A DNA stretch of 47,879 nucleotides from a virus: IMG/VR virus record IMGVR_UViG_3300017788_000040, positions 1-47,879 of that record; one strand, 5' to 3'. The notes beneath the pieces are model-generated. The model saw nothing but the letters and a program-made list of their open reading frames with translations, was not told the origin of the DNA and did no database searches. Positions within the stretch are counted from its first letter, which is position 1; every line of letters starts with the position of its first letter. Positions 21,513 through 31,163 of this stretch are shown here, piece after piece. A program made the translations under genes and the position numbers.

Positions 21513-23966
21513 TTAGTTTTTAGAGGCAAAAATTACATCAACATATTGAACATTAAAATCTAAAGTTGATCCAGAGAATGAAGCAGATCCACTCCAAGTT
21601 GGAGGGTTAAATCCGTGTTGGTGAGAGCCATTTCCACCAGTGTTATTAGTATTCCAACCAATAACGAATGGATTGTTATCATAGTCATTTCCTTGACGGG
21701 ATCCAGCATATCCATTACCCAATCCTGAGTTACCATTATTTTCAGCAAAATAGAAGTTAGCAAATGAGTGAAAGTGAGATGGCATTTGAGATTCGGAAAG
21801 AGTTGTAGAATTAATAGAACCACCAGATATTGATCCACTAACACTGATAGAACCTGATGGAGTTCTTGAAGAGAATGCTGATGAAAATGATACAGAACCG
21901 CCAGATCCAACTCCACCACTAACAACTCTTAGTGCTTTATCATTATGAGCTGTTATCTTTGTCCATCCAGTAGGTGCTGATGTTTGCTGGAAAAGCATCA
22001 CAGTCCCAGAGGGAAACTCTAAATTACCAGTTGCTCCCGTAGTTCCTTGAGGACCAGTAGATCCAGCAGTTCCTTGCAATCCAGTTCCACCGACAGTTCC
22101 GCTGAGACCTTGCCTTCCTTGTGTGCCTTGTGTGCCTTGTGTTCCTTGAGGACCTATACCACCAACAGTTCCACTGAGACCTTGTGTTCCTTGAGGACCT
22201 TGAATTCCTTGTCTACCTTGAGATCCTTGTACGCCTAAACCCTGCGTACCTTGCGCCCCATCTCTTCCTTGTACACCTTGTGTTCCTTGAGCACCTTGAG
22301 ATCCCTGAACACTTATTCCCTGCGTACCTTGAGGTCCTTGTGTACCTTGTGTACCTTGGGTGCCTTGCCTTCCTTGTGTGCCTTGTGTACCTTGAGTCCC
22401 TTGCGTTCCTTGAGGTCCTGTAGTTCCTTGAGGTCCTGTAGTTCCTTGTGTTCCTTGTGTACCTTGGGTGCCTTGCCTTCCTTGTGTGCCTTGTGTGCCT
22501 TGTGTACCTTGAGTCCCTTGCGTTCCTTGAGAACCTTGGGCACCAAAAGTCCCGCTAAGACCTTGCGTCCCCTGGGGTCCCTGTGTCCCCTGCGTTCCCT
22601 GGGGACCTTGCGTTCCTTGAGTTCCCTGTGTACCTTGAGTCCCTTTATCTCCTGTTCGTATAAAAGAAATACATAATTCTTGATTATTAGAAAAAGAGCT
22701 AACACTACCAAGAACATGTGAACAAGATACTTCAAAATAACCAGATTGTTCTGTTATAGAAGAAATTGTAAATATTACAAAATTAGCAGCATTTAATCTA
22801 TCAGATACTGTAAAATGACCTTTAATTGTAGAAGTAGAATCATCAATTGTTCTCAAAAAAGCTTGAATATCTGTTCCATTAGCATCAATATCATCAATGT
22901 TTAGAAGAGTTGCTGATGGTATTGATAAATTATTGAATCCTAATTTTCCAGGACCAGAATCACCAAATGTTGATGTCGTAAATGTATAGAAAAATATTAC
23001 TCCACCATAATTTCCATTAACACCTTGAGTTCCCTGTCTACCTTGAGTTCCCTGTGTACCTTGAGTTCCTTGAACACCTTGAGTTCCTTGAACACCTTGA
23101 GTTCCCTGAACACCTTGAGTTCCCTGAACACCTTGAGTTCCCTGAACACCTTGAGCTCCAGCATTTTTATATGTGATTACGTCAACAATTTCTCCAGCAT
23201 CTAAAGATTCATTAATAATAAGAGTAGTTCCACCAACTAAAGAATATTCACTAGGTGTCAAATGAACCCCATTTAAGTAAACATCAACGTTTTGACCTTG
23301 TTCATAAGTAAGTGTAAATGTTGTTTGATTTTGTGTGGCAATAAAATTATAGACATTTCTTTTAAATCCCAGAGCATCAGAAGAAGTTGTCCAACTAACG
23401 CCAGCACCGGTCGAAATTAATATTGATCCAGCAACTCCAACTAAATTATTGGAATCATATAGTGCGGATGTTAATTTTAATGATCCTTCAATATGAAGAT
23501 TCGCATTTGGATTTGTTGTTCCAATACCAAGTGAGTTACTAGAGTTATTAAAAATAAATAAACTATCGGTTGAAAATTCATTCGCATTGTTGAATATGAT
23601 TTGACCTGGAGATCCTGGGGCAAAAACAGTAATAGTTGAAATATCCCCGCTTGCTGTTGCTGATATTGCTGCTCCAACAAAGTTTAATTTAGAAACACTA
23701 TTTGCTGTTCCAACCAAAAATGACTCATCAAATACACTAATACCATCAACTAAATTTGCTGGCGCAATTTCTTGCCAATATCGATCACTATCTTTTGAAT
23801 TTTCTACAGTGATTAAATTATAATATTTTGGAGAAAGTGGTACTGGTCTTTCCCCAGGATAACCTAAATGTGGTTCAGCTTCATCTAAAGAAAGATATCT
23901 ATATCTGTCAGTCGAGATTGCAGATTGTGGTATTCTTTTGGCTCTATTAGTTAAATATCTTGCCAT
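21513..23966 (-). CDS. Large collagen-like tail fibre
   Basis: 817 residues. Residues 1-265 are a beta-type anchor (LGIGTTNPNANLHIEGS at about 146-162). Residues 269-320 are Gly-x-y repeats (GVQGTQ type). Residues 322-440 are a globular insert containing IDDIDANGTDIQAFLRTIDD and FEVSCSHVLGSV. Residues 442-648 are a long Gly-x-y array with GTQ, GPQ, GRQ and GAQ triplets and a few breaks. The rest is a tip domain (GTVMLFQQTSAPTGWTKIT, QMPSHFHS, GSHQHGF) homologous to that of the 367-residue fibre. It overlaps the upstream gene by one base. The few prolines in the array (GPQ) are in the x position of the triplets. Confidence 0.85.
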   Translation of the reverse strand: MARYLTNRAKRIPQSAISTDRYRYLSLDEAEPHLGYPGERPVPLSPKYYNLITVENSKDSDRYWQEIAPANLVDGISVFDESFLVGTANSVSKLNFVGAAISATASGDISTITVFAPGSPGQIIFNNANEFSTDSLFIFNNSSNSLGIGTTNPNANLHIEGSLKLTSALYDSNNLVGVAGSILISTGAGVSWTTSSDALGFKRNVYNFIATQNQTTFTLTYEQGQNVDVYLNGVHLTPSEYSLVGGTTLIINESLDAGEIVDVITYKNAGAQGVQGTQGVQGTQGVQGTQGVQGTQGVQGTQGTQGTQGRQGTQGVNGNYGGVIFFYTFTTSTFGDSGPGKLGFNNLSIPSATLLNIDDIDANGTDIQAFLRTIDDSTSTIKGHFTVSDRLNAANFVIFTISSITEQSGYFEVSCSHVLGSVSSFSNNQELCISFIRTGDKGTQGTQGTQGTQGPQGTQGTQGPQGTQGLSGTFGAQGSQGTQGTQGTQGTQGTQGRQGTQGTQGTQGTTGPQGTTGPQGTQGTQGTQGTQGRQGTQGTQGTQGPQGTQGISVQGSQGAQGTQGVQGRDGAQGTQGLGVQGSQGRQGIQGPQGTQGLSGTVGGIGPQGTQGTQGTQGRQGLSGTVGGTGLQGTAGSTGPQGTTGATGNLEFPSGTVMLFQQTSAPTGWTKITAHNDKALRVVSGGVGSGGSVSFSSAFSSRTPSGSISVSGSISGGSINSTTLSESQMPSHFHSFANFYFAENNGNSGLGNGYAGSRQGNDYDNNPFVIGWNTNNTGGNGSHQHGFNPPTWSGSASFSGSTLDFNVQYVDVIFASKN
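22023..22643 (-). repeat. Collagen-like triplet array, distal
   Basis: About 69 Gly-x-y triplets encoded on the minus strand, with blocks that repeat almost exactly (for example the GTQGRQGTQGTQGTQGTTGP type). The plus strand contains long spurious open frames caused only by this repeat. Confidence 0.9.
23007..23162 (-). repeat. Collagen-like triplet array, proximal
   Basis: About 17 Gly-x-y triplets, mainly alternating GVQ and GTQ, giving an 18-base repeat on the DNA. Confidence 0.9.
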
Positions 23967-24634
23967 TAGACTATAGAATTTTCCAGAATACTACAAATAA
24001 ATTCCATTTGAAGCGGTGCTACTTGCCCTCCACTAACATAAGTATGAGCAATACCAGCAACTACACCAGAATTTGTAACAAATGTTTTTGATGTACCAAC
24101 GGATCCAGTTATGCTTGTAATAACAAATGATTGTTGAGGTGAAGGAAAAATTGTTGTAGTAATCCCACTATTTGCTGGACAAGTAAAAGCCAATCCACTC
24201 ATGGTTACTTGGTCATTAACATCAAATCCATGTGGAGTTGATGTTACTATTGTAGTAATTCCAGTAATATTATCATATGTACAACTTGATATAGAAACTG
24301 TACCAGATTGATTTCCCGCTATGATAATAGAATCTGATACTGTTGCTGTTCTTTCTAAAACTAATCTTCCATCAATGATAATTATAGCATCATTTGGTGG
24401 AACCTCTGCTCCTTTAACTACTCTTATATTTCTAGTATTTCCAGCAGTTTTTGATGCTAAGCTTTTTCTTCTATGAGTAAATGTAACTGATGGATATGTA
24501 TTTACTCCAACATTAGAAACTTGAGCATAAAGCAAAATAGCAGAGACACCAACTGGAGTTGTGTAGATAGTCTGTTCTCCTGGAGCTACTGGAACAGCAA
24601 TTGTAAGAAATTTATTTAGTGGTGCTACTGCCAT
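23966..24634 (-). CDS. Virion structural protein, small
   Basis: 222 residues, beta-type throughout, starting MAVAPLNKFLTIAVPVAPGEQ. The motif VSAILLYAQVSNVGVNTYPS looks like a capping beta-sandwich, and residues 118-150 (CTYDNITGITTIVTSTPHGF) repeat a unit also seen in the 1785-residue fibre (TSTPHGF/ATxHxL type). It lies between two large tail proteins, touching the collagen fibre gene and leaving one base to the other. Similar proteins occur in the tail gene clusters of cyanophages. The exact position in the virion is unknown. Confidence 0.75.
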   Translation of the reverse strand: MAVAPLNKFLTIAVPVAPGEQTIYTTPVGVSAILLYAQVSNVGVNTYPSVTFTHRRKSLASKTAGNTRNIRVVKGAEVPPNDAIIIIDGRLVLERTATVSDSIIIAGNQSGTVSISSCTYDNITGITTIVTSTPHGFDVNDQVTMSGLAFTCPANSGITTTIFPSPQQSFVITSITGSVGTSKTFVTNSGVVAGIAHTYVSGGQVAPLQMEFICSILENSIV

Positions 24635-24635
24635 A

Positions 24636-27600
24636 TTATCTCAATGCAAGTATTAATGGTGTGACTTCTGCTTGAATTGCTCTGCTAAAATCTCTTCCTC
24701 TAATCGTAGATGTAGTTTGATCTACTTGAATCCCTGCTCCAATATCAAAATTACCTTTTTGATCGGTGCTAGTAAATGGAATTTGGGCTCCATCTTTAGC
24801 TACAATTTCATTTGCTTTAATTGGGACGGCACCTTGGAAAGGTGTCGAGATATTTATATCTACACCAGTACCAATATATTCAAATGAGTGACCACTGGTT
24901 AAAATTCTACTTATTCTTCTAAGTTCAATAGAATCATCTTGGAACAATTCATATGGGATAAATTCATTAAATACCACTGTTGAAATACCTACAGTATTTC
25001 CAGAAGTTCTAGAAACAGGAAGACGGGGAATAGATGCTGGATCAATAGCGGTTGTAATAATCGCAAAAAATGTATCTATTGAGTTTTTAACATCAGTACA
25101 AGAATCTGGATTAGTATTTGAAGGAGAACCAGATGCTGGAGATGGATCAGCAATTATCGTTAAATCTCTAAATTGTGTATAAACATTAATACCAGTGTAT
25201 CCTTGTTTTGTCACTATCACATTGTTAATAATTTGTTTAGCAACATCTCTAGCATAATTATATGTTCTGATAGATTCTGCTTCTTCTCCTGCCAAGTATG
25301 CGTTATCTACATAAATTTTAGCAGCATCATAAGTTGCATCATTTCCACCAAATTGTAAATTATATGCTATAGATTTTAAAACTAAGTTTACGTCACTCAC
25401 ACATTCTTGACTTCCACCTGGTACTGAGAATGGTGTTCCAAGAGTTACATTATAATAATAAAGCATTCTATCAACTGCTTCTGTAGCAATAAAATCTAGG
25501 TTTTCCATAATCAAACGAACAGCATCTGCGTATCTATGATTTGGTGGTGTTGGTGCGGTTGCTTCAAAGACTGTATAATAAATTGGAGACATAACTGCTG
25601 TAGCTAATCCAGTATTGCCCTCAATATCAACAACAATATTTTGTGTTGGTAAATAATTTCTACCCGTACTTACAACATCAATCGCAGTAATTTGACCAGC
25701 ATCATTTACAGTTGCGGAAGCTTGAGCAATGATGCCTTGAGGTCCTTTTGGTTGCAAAGTACCATCAAAATCTCTGATAACAACACTTGGTGGGGCATTT
25801 GCGCTGAATCCAGAACCACCGTTCAAAACGGTAATAGAATCCAATTCTGTTAATGGGTAAGTAATTGTTCCAACACCAACAGCATCTGGATAATTACTAA
25901 GGTTTATTTTAAACCATACAGATTGACCATCATAAGGTCTTCTTGGACTATTATCGAGATCGGAAACAGAAGTAAATCTAATAGTATCCGTTTCTGCTGC
26001 AGTATCAGTAATTACTCTTGCGGTAAATTCTGTTCTTCCAAGACCAACAGCATATAATCCATAATTTCCAAAAGATGAGTTAGAATTGGTTAAATCACAA
26101 GATCCGCCAGTATCACAATAGATTGCAATATCACAATTAATTGTGAAAATAGAAACTAACTGTGCGTATCCACTATTTGTAATTGATACACCAATTCCAT
26201 TCTCATTGTATTGAGTGAAAGAATCACAAACCATACATTTGAGATCATTTCCGATTGTTGCCGCTGTAGCATGATCTCCATTAATTTTCATACCAATACT
26301 CTTGGTCATAAAATTGGTACAGTTTCTAATATATGGAGATCTCCATCTACCAGTTGGTCCTTCTGTTGCTGGTCCAGGTCCTAAGTAGCCTGTTATGGCA
26401 CTATGAGCAATTCCAATACTTACATCCGAAGGTGTTGGTGGAAATGCTACAGCGGCAGCTCCAGTGTGTGCAATCGAAATATTTGATCCAGCAAAATTTA
26501 AATTTTCAATTAGACATCCTCTTCTTACATGAAAAACATCTTTGTTTATATTATTTGGAATAATTGTTACAAGTCTTAAATCTTGACCAGAAACAGTTAC
26601 ATCTGTGCGAAGTCCAATTGGATTGTTTTCATAGTAAATACCTGGACGTATATAAATTGTATCTCCATCCTGTGCTATTGATGCTGCCGCGCCAACTGTT
26701 GCTTTAGCATCACCTTCTAATAAACCGCTATTAGAATCATTGCCATCTTTAGTAACATAAATTATATTTTGTGTTTGTACTCCAGGTGGTCTCCAAGAAA
26801 CTCCTGTTCCTACGGAAGAGAGTCGATAATCAGTTTTACCTGCGGCAACACTTCCATTGATATCAATTAAAGTCGAATCTAATTCAAGAGATCCAATAAG
26901 TTTTGTATTTTGACCTACATTTAAATTCTTTTCAATTCCAACACCACCTTCAACAACTAATGCTCCAGTATCTTTATCAGTAGAATTTGTAGAACTATAA
27001 AGTTTTACGTTACCATAAACATCTAAAATACTACTTAAAGTTGTTGCTGCCCCAACATACAAAGTGCTACTAAGTGTAGTGGCAGATCCGACTGTCAATG
27101 TGCTGCTAAGTGTAGTAGCAGATCCGACTGTCAATGTGCTACTAAGTGTAGTAGCAGCACCAACTAAGAGACCTAATCCAATCGTTGTTTGACCGCCTAG
27201 ATTTAAGTTTTTTTCAATTCCAACACCACCCTGAATAATTAATGATCCTGTATCTTTATTTGTTGATTGTGTTGTACTATTAAATGTTACATCACCATCA
27301 ACATCTAAGCTACTATTAAGTGTTGTGGCTCCATCAACGTCTAAAATATTATTAAGTGTTGTGGCACCATCAACATCTAAGCTACTATTGAGTGTTGTGG
27401 CACCATCAACATCTAAAGTATTATTAAGTGTTGTGGCATCATCAACATCCAAAGTATAATTAAAAAGAACATTAGAACTAACTTCCAATTCCCCCAATAC
27501 ATTAATTTTTCCAGCTACATCTAGTGCTGTTTGTGGATCATTATTATTAATTCCAACATTTGAATTTCTGTAAATATTACCAGTTGAGGTTGTTCCCCAG

Positions 27601-28289
27601 TAATCATAAATGCGAACATCAGCAATATTAGCACTTAAAAGACTTTGAAATGCCTGAACATTATCTGTCGAAACACCTGTTGTGTTAACACCAGCACGGA
27701 AATTTAATCCACGATATGAAGATGGACCAACTAACACTCCATCATTATAAACAAATATACCCTCAGTAAAAGATGGTTCAAATTCTGTCCATTTAATTCC
27801 TTGAGCATCTTTAGTTAAAAATCCACCAACTGGTCCAGGACTATTTGAAGCATCGTAAATATCTTGATTAATTTTTACACTACCACCAACATCTAATTTT
27901 TGTTCTGGTTGAGTGCTTCCCAGTCCAACATTTCCACTAATCGTAGCATTTCCAACAACATCCAATCTTTGAATCGGTGTTGCTGATCCAATACCAATAT
28001 TGCCACTGGATGTTGTTAGAATTGTGCCACCAACACCCACATCTAACTTTTTTCTTACCGTAAGAATGCCAACTTCTAATCCAGTTACAATATTAACATC
28101 ATTACTAAATGTTGTTATCCCAGAAAAAAGTGAATTACCAGAAACCTCTAAATCACCAATTTCGAGAACTCCATTTGCCCGATAATCATAATACAAAGTT
28201 CCATAGATATGGACATTTTGAAAAAAGTCTTCACCTGAAGAAAAAGTATATTGATCTGGTCTAATACTAAACTGTGGAGATTCTGTCAT
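24636..28289 (-). CDS. 1217-residue structural protein with beta-helix and repeats
   Basis: Residues 1-260 have GIGSATPIQRLDVVGNATIS-type fibre repeats. Residues 280-335 are five copies of a ten-residue unit LDVDGATTLN. Residues 376-422 are four copies of VGxATTLSSTL. Two modules with KDTGSLIIQGGVGIEKN (344 and 440) also occur in the 1785-residue fibre. From 508 a pectate-lyase-type parallel beta-helix begins (IIYVTKDGNDSNSG, DGDTIYIRPGIYYENN, TVSGQDLRLVTI). The C-terminal 250 residues are a mixed domain. It is likely a baseplate-attached fibre or tailspike; no catalytic residues for a lyase are evident. It overlaps the upstream gene by one base. Confidence 0.78.
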   Translation of the reverse strand: MTESPQFSIRPDQYTFSSGEDFFQNVHIYGTLYYDYRANGVLEIGDLEVSGNSLFSGITTFSNDVNIVTGLEVGILTVRKKLDVGVGGTILTTSSGNIGIGSATPIQRLDVVGNATISGNVGLGSTQPEQKLDVGGSVKINQDIYDASNSPGPVGGFLTKDAQGIKWTEFEPSFTEGIFVYNDGVLVGPSSYRGLNFRAGVNTTGVSTDNVQAFQSLLSANIADVRIYDYWGTTSTGNIYRNSNVGINNNDPQTALDVAGKINVLGELEVSSNVLFNYTLDVDDATTLNNTLDVDGATTLNSSLDVDGATTLNNILDVDGATTLNSSLDVDGDVTFNSTTQSTNKDTGSLIIQGGVGIEKNLNLGGQTTIGLGLLVGAATTLSSTLTVGSATTLSSTLTVGSATTLSSTLYVGAATTLSSILDVYGNVKLYSSTNSTDKDTGALVVEGGVGIEKNLNVGQNTKLIGSLELDSTLIDINGSVAAGKTDYRLSSVGTGVSWRPPGVQTQNIIYVTKDGNDSNSGLLEGDAKATVGAAASIAQDGDTIYIRPGIYYENNPIGLRTDVTVSGQDLRLVTIIPNNINKDVFHVRRGCLIENLNFAGSNISIAHTGAAAVAFPPTPSDVSIGIAHSAITGYLGPGPATEGPTGRWRSPYIRNCTNFMTKSIGMKINGDHATAATIGNDLKCMVCDSFTQYNENGIGVSITNSGYAQLVSIFTINCDIAIYCDTGGSCDLTNSNSSFGNYGLYAVGLGRTEFTARVITDTAAETDTIRFTSVSDLDNSPRRPYDGQSVWFKINLSNYPDAVGVGTITYPLTELDSITVLNGGSGFSANAPPSVVIRDFDGTLQPKGPQGIIAQASATVNDAGQITAIDVVSTGRNYLPTQNIVVDIEGNTGLATAVMSPIYYTVFEATAPTPPNHRYADAVRLIMENLDFIATEAVDRMLYYYNVTLGTPFSVPGGSQECVSDVNLVLKSIAYNLQFGGNDATYDAAKIYVDNAYLAGEEAESIRTYNYARDVAKQIINNVIVTKQGYTGINVYTQFRDLTIIADPSPASGSPSNTNPDSCTDVKNSIDTFFAIITTAIDPASIPRLPVSRTSGNTVGISTVVFNEFIPYELFQDDSIELRRISRILTSGHSFEYIGTGVDINISTPFQGAVPIKANEIVAKDGAQIPFTSTDQKGNFDIGAGIQVDQTTSTIRGRDFSRAIQAEVTPLILALR
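27024..27164 (-). repeat. Tandem VGxATTLSSTL repeats
   Basis: Four units, 33-36 bases each, in the 1217-residue protein; the two inner units are nearly identical at DNA level. Confidence 0.8.
27285..27452 (-). repeat. Tandem LDVDGATTLN repeats
   Basis: Five to six units of a 33-base repeat (LDVDGATTLNN/S type) in the 1217-residue protein. They differ by a few bases and encode one beta-helix rung each. Confidence 0.8.
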
Positions 28290-28840
28290 TATCCTCTCCC
28301 TGCTTCTAAAACAGCTTTTAAAATATCAAATGGTTTACTAAAAATAGTAGCGTTTGACATAGCAACTAAAGTACTATTCTGCATGAGAAGTGATGCTAAA
28401 TCACCTTCTTTGGCATAAGGGGCATCAACATTATCACCTAATAATCTAATATTTTTTGTTGCTCCTTCTTCTTGATACCCCAATCTAATATTTGGAGCTT
28501 GTATAATAACTTCTTTTGATCCTTCAATAACTATTGTTCTACCCTTAAGAGTTATGTAACCACTTTCAGCAACGTATTCTATATTTCCTTTGTGAGCAGT
28601 AAACAAACATGCTACATCGCCAGAAGAAACCTTATCTCCACATTCAAACTGAAATTTTCCATCCGTATTAAACCGAGCTAATCCACTTCCTTCATGAAAA
28701 CTTTGATTATATTTTAGACCATCAGAATTTATTGAAACTAATTGATATGCTGTTTTTCCAGCATATCCCACAACTTCATTTCCAGTTTCAACATATAATT
28801 TTGGTCCAAAGGACTCTAGATATCTTGGATACTCGCTCAT
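28289..28840 (-). CDS. Tail/baseplate structural protein
   Basis: 183 residues from the ATG at 28840, which overlaps the upstream TGA (ATGA); an in-frame extension of four residues is less likely. Beta-type, starting MSEYPRYLESFGPKLYVETG. The region IEYVAESGYITLKGRTIVIE followed by VIIQAPNIRLGY resembles the regular strands of a small beta-helix, like spike or gp5 C-terminal beta-prism strands. It lies in the hub gene cluster and could be a tip spike component. The role is inferred from position only. Confidence 0.7.
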   Translation of the reverse strand: MSEYPRYLESFGPKLYVETGNEVVGYAGKTAYQLVSINSDGLKYNQSFHEGSGLARFNTDGKFQFECGDKVSSGDVACLFTAHKGNIEYVAESGYITLKGRTIVIEGSKEVIIQAPNIRLGYQEEGATKNIRLLGDNVDAPYAKEGDLASLLMQNSTLVAMSNATIFSKPFDILKAVLEAGRG

Positions 28841-31134
28841 GGTGTAATACAATCAATTTGTTGAGCAATTTGTTGAGCAATTTCTGTTTTTTCGGCACGT
28901 GTTGGTTTTACTGTTGTCATAATTGGTCTTAATACCGCACCATATCCAGTCTCTGTCTTTATATTTAGTTTTGGTAGATCAGAATATCTAACTAGTTTTG
29001 TAACAGTAACACTAGAAACTTTACCGTTTTCTATTGTTATTTCTAAATCATCTTTTTTCGGTTCTGATTCTAATGTATCATCATCTTGATAATTTGTTCC
29101 AGAATTTTCAACTAAAACTTCTTTGATATAAACATCATCATTTTTCAAATTATCTTGAATACCGGTACGTTCAGGTAAGTTTATTGGATAATTTTCACCT
29201 TCACTATCAATTACAACAGATTTAATTTGTCCATATGTTGGAGAATTTATATTGGTATCAATAATTGCTCTTCCATAAGCTCCATATCCCTGATCACAAT
29301 TATCCTCAAAAGATACAAAAGGAGCTTCTGTATACTCTTGTCCAGGATCTACAAGATCTACACCAATAATACTCGCGGTTCTTTTGATGTCCCCACCAAT
29401 ATTTTGAGTATCAAATTCATTCATAAATTTGCCAAGAATAACTTGTCCTGCTGCACCTACACCATCACCACCGAAGAACTTCACTTTTGGTCCGCCACAT
29501 TCAAAGACATTACCAGAATTACAATTAGACCCTCCAATACCTTGATCACCAACATCACTCAATTTAGATCCAAATATATTCCATTTTCCATATTGCCTTT
29601 CAAAGTCATTAATAAGATTTTCTGTCCCTTGAGATAACGCATTTCCAGAAGAAATTTTTCCGATTAAATCATCCTGTTCATTTTCATCTTTATCTTTTAA
29701 TAAACCCTTATCAATTTTATATTTTCGACTTGGTGGACATTCCTCTTTTTCTCCACATTTAAGAAAACTCAAAATTTTCCTAATTGTTTTAACTGCTCCA
29801 ACTAAAAAGTTTTTGACATTAAAAACAACCTCTAGAATCTTTTGAATGGGTCCGAGTAATGGAGTAACAGCAGAATCAATCAAATTAATTATTTTTGTTG
29901 TTAATGCTCCAATATATTGTTGGACAGCGCAGGTAGGAACATTTAAAACATTTCTAACCATTCCCATAAGTAAATCTTCAACCACACTTGTTAATGCTTG
30001 TGTAATTTTTGATGTTAAACAAGCAAGGGCTTTGTTAAGTGCCTTTACTGGATTTAAAAGATCTTTTTCTATTCCAACAAGTTTTAACATTGCTTGACCA
30101 GGTAAAGAAATAGTATTAAAAATTCGCTGTGTTAACGAAGCAAGACCCTGACTAATCCATTTGTTTATTGCTTTTGTTAATCCAGATACCAATTTTCCAA
30201 TAAAAATACTAGCAGCATCTCCAATCAGTTTAACTGTTATCTTTAAATCCTCACCAAAATTAGCAATCGCACCACCAATTTTGGTAATTTTATCAAAAAA
30301 GTTAGTGAGATATGCTTCAAGTTTTGCGAAAAAATTATCTTTACATGGATCAGCAAGAATAATTGTTTTACCTGTTGTATCAGATAATGCTGGACAAGTA
30401 GCAGTTATTTTTCCATCCTTAATATTTTTTTGTCTTTGCTTTTCTCTTAAAGATTTTAATAATTGATCAGGTGTTTGCTTATTAAATGGTATTTGAACAG
30501 TTGAGTTAAGTTCAGCACAAAGATCTGGATAAGTATCACAAACAATTTTTTTAATTTCTGGATCCAATACACCAAGTTCCTGCATTTCCTTGGCATGATT
30601 CACAAAAGATTCTGATGGGGATTTTAAAATTTTAGGTTCTGTAGAATTTCCATCTGTACCTAAAGTTTCTCCGGGAGCTAAAAGATTAATCCAGTTGTTT
30701 AATACATCATTACTAATTCCCTGAAATCGTTCAGAAGTTTTTCCTGTAGATATATTAGTTACAATATAAGATTCCCCATTCTCATCAACATCAATTTGTA
30801 AGGTAACTCCCCCACTATTAATCTTAAAGGATTGTCCAGCAACTATTTTTTTTTCTTCTTCGTTTATATACCTAAGTTCTTCTGCTGCTGAGGGTACTAC
30901 TGGTGCTGAGGGTACTACTGGTATAGATATAGGTGCTGAAACCTGTCTTTGTATTGTTTGTGTTTCTTGTACCGCTGATACTGCCGCTGGTGTTGGTTTT
31001 TTTGCTTCTGCCAGTATAGCCTGTAAAAGCACAGGATTTTCAACTAGTTCTGCTCCACCACCACTAGTCACTTCATACCATTGATTGTTTACTCTAGTAT
31101 ATCTTATACCCTGTAATATTATCAAATCTCTCAT
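28837..31134 (-). CDS. Large tail/baseplate structural protein
   Basis: 765 residues. The N-terminus (MRDLIILQGIRYTRVNNQWY) is followed by a Pro/Val/Ala-rich linker (VSAPISIPVVPSAPVVPS). Residues 270-480 are long amphipathic helices with no charge runs (KITKIGGAIANFGEDLKI, GKLVSGLTKAINKWISQ). The C-terminal 300 residues are beta-type with repeated DxGxxYxxAP and GENYPINL units. It overlaps the gene downstream by ATGA. An AATAAATA motif and GGGAGG ribosome-binding site are upstream. I do not recognise the family; the position between the gp5-like protein and fibres suggests a hub-to-fibre connector. Confidence 0.7.
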   Translation of the reverse strand: MRDLIILQGIRYTRVNNQWYEVTSGGGAELVENPVLLQAILAEAKKPTPAAVSAVQETQTIQRQVSAPISIPVVPSAPVVPSAAEELRYINEEEKKIVAGQSFKINSGGVTLQIDVDENGESYIVTNISTGKTSERFQGISNDVLNNWINLLAPGETLGTDGNSTEPKILKSPSESFVNHAKEMQELGVLDPEIKKIVCDTYPDLCAELNSTVQIPFNKQTPDQLLKSLREKQRQKNIKDGKITATCPALSDTTGKTIILADPCKDNFFAKLEAYLTNFFDKITKIGGAIANFGEDLKITVKLIGDAASIFIGKLVSGLTKAINKWISQGLASLTQRIFNTISLPGQAMLKLVGIEKDLLNPVKALNKALACLTSKITQALTSVVEDLLMGMVRNVLNVPTCAVQQYIGALTTKIINLIDSAVTPLLGPIQKILEVVFNVKNFLVGAVKTIRKILSFLKCGEKEECPPSRKYKIDKGLLKDKDENEQDDLIGKISSGNALSQGTENLINDFERQYGKWNIFGSKLSDVGDQGIGGSNCNSGNVFECGGPKVKFFGGDGVGAAGQVILGKFMNEFDTQNIGGDIKRTASIIGVDLVDPGQEYTEAPFVSFEDNCDQGYGAYGRAIIDTNINSPTYGQIKSVVIDSEGENYPINLPERTGIQDNLKNDDVYIKEVLVENSGTNYQDDDTLESEPKKDDLEITIENGKVSSVTVTKLVRYSDLPKLNIKTETGYGAVLRPIMTTVKPTRAEKTEIAQQIAQQIDCITP

Positions 31135-31155
31135 ATATTTACCTCCCTATTGTGA

Positions 31156-31163
31156 TATTTATT
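31156..31163 (-). promoter_or_regulatory. T4-type late promoter motif AATAAATA
   Basis: AATAAATA on the minus strand, 21 bases before the ATG at 31134, starting at the last base of the TGA stop of the gp5-like gene. Confidence 0.6.

Noticed and set aside
20807-22643. Regularly spaced short repeats that could suggest a CRISPR array
   Set aside because: The period is 9, 18 or 78 bases, always a multiple of three, and all repeats are in frame as Gly-x-y triplets in fibre genes. There are no unique spacers.
22047-22676. Long plus-strand open frames rich in Leu, Cys and Ser opposite the collagen-like region
   Set aside because: They are the complement of ggt-acn-cag triplets, which has no stop codons. 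They have no ribosome site and no plausible composition.
24636-28289. Polysaccharide lyase activity for the beta-helix region
   Set aside because: The fold resembles pectate lyases, but I see no catalytic Arg/Lys or calcium-site pattern, and structural beta-helices are common in tail proteins.
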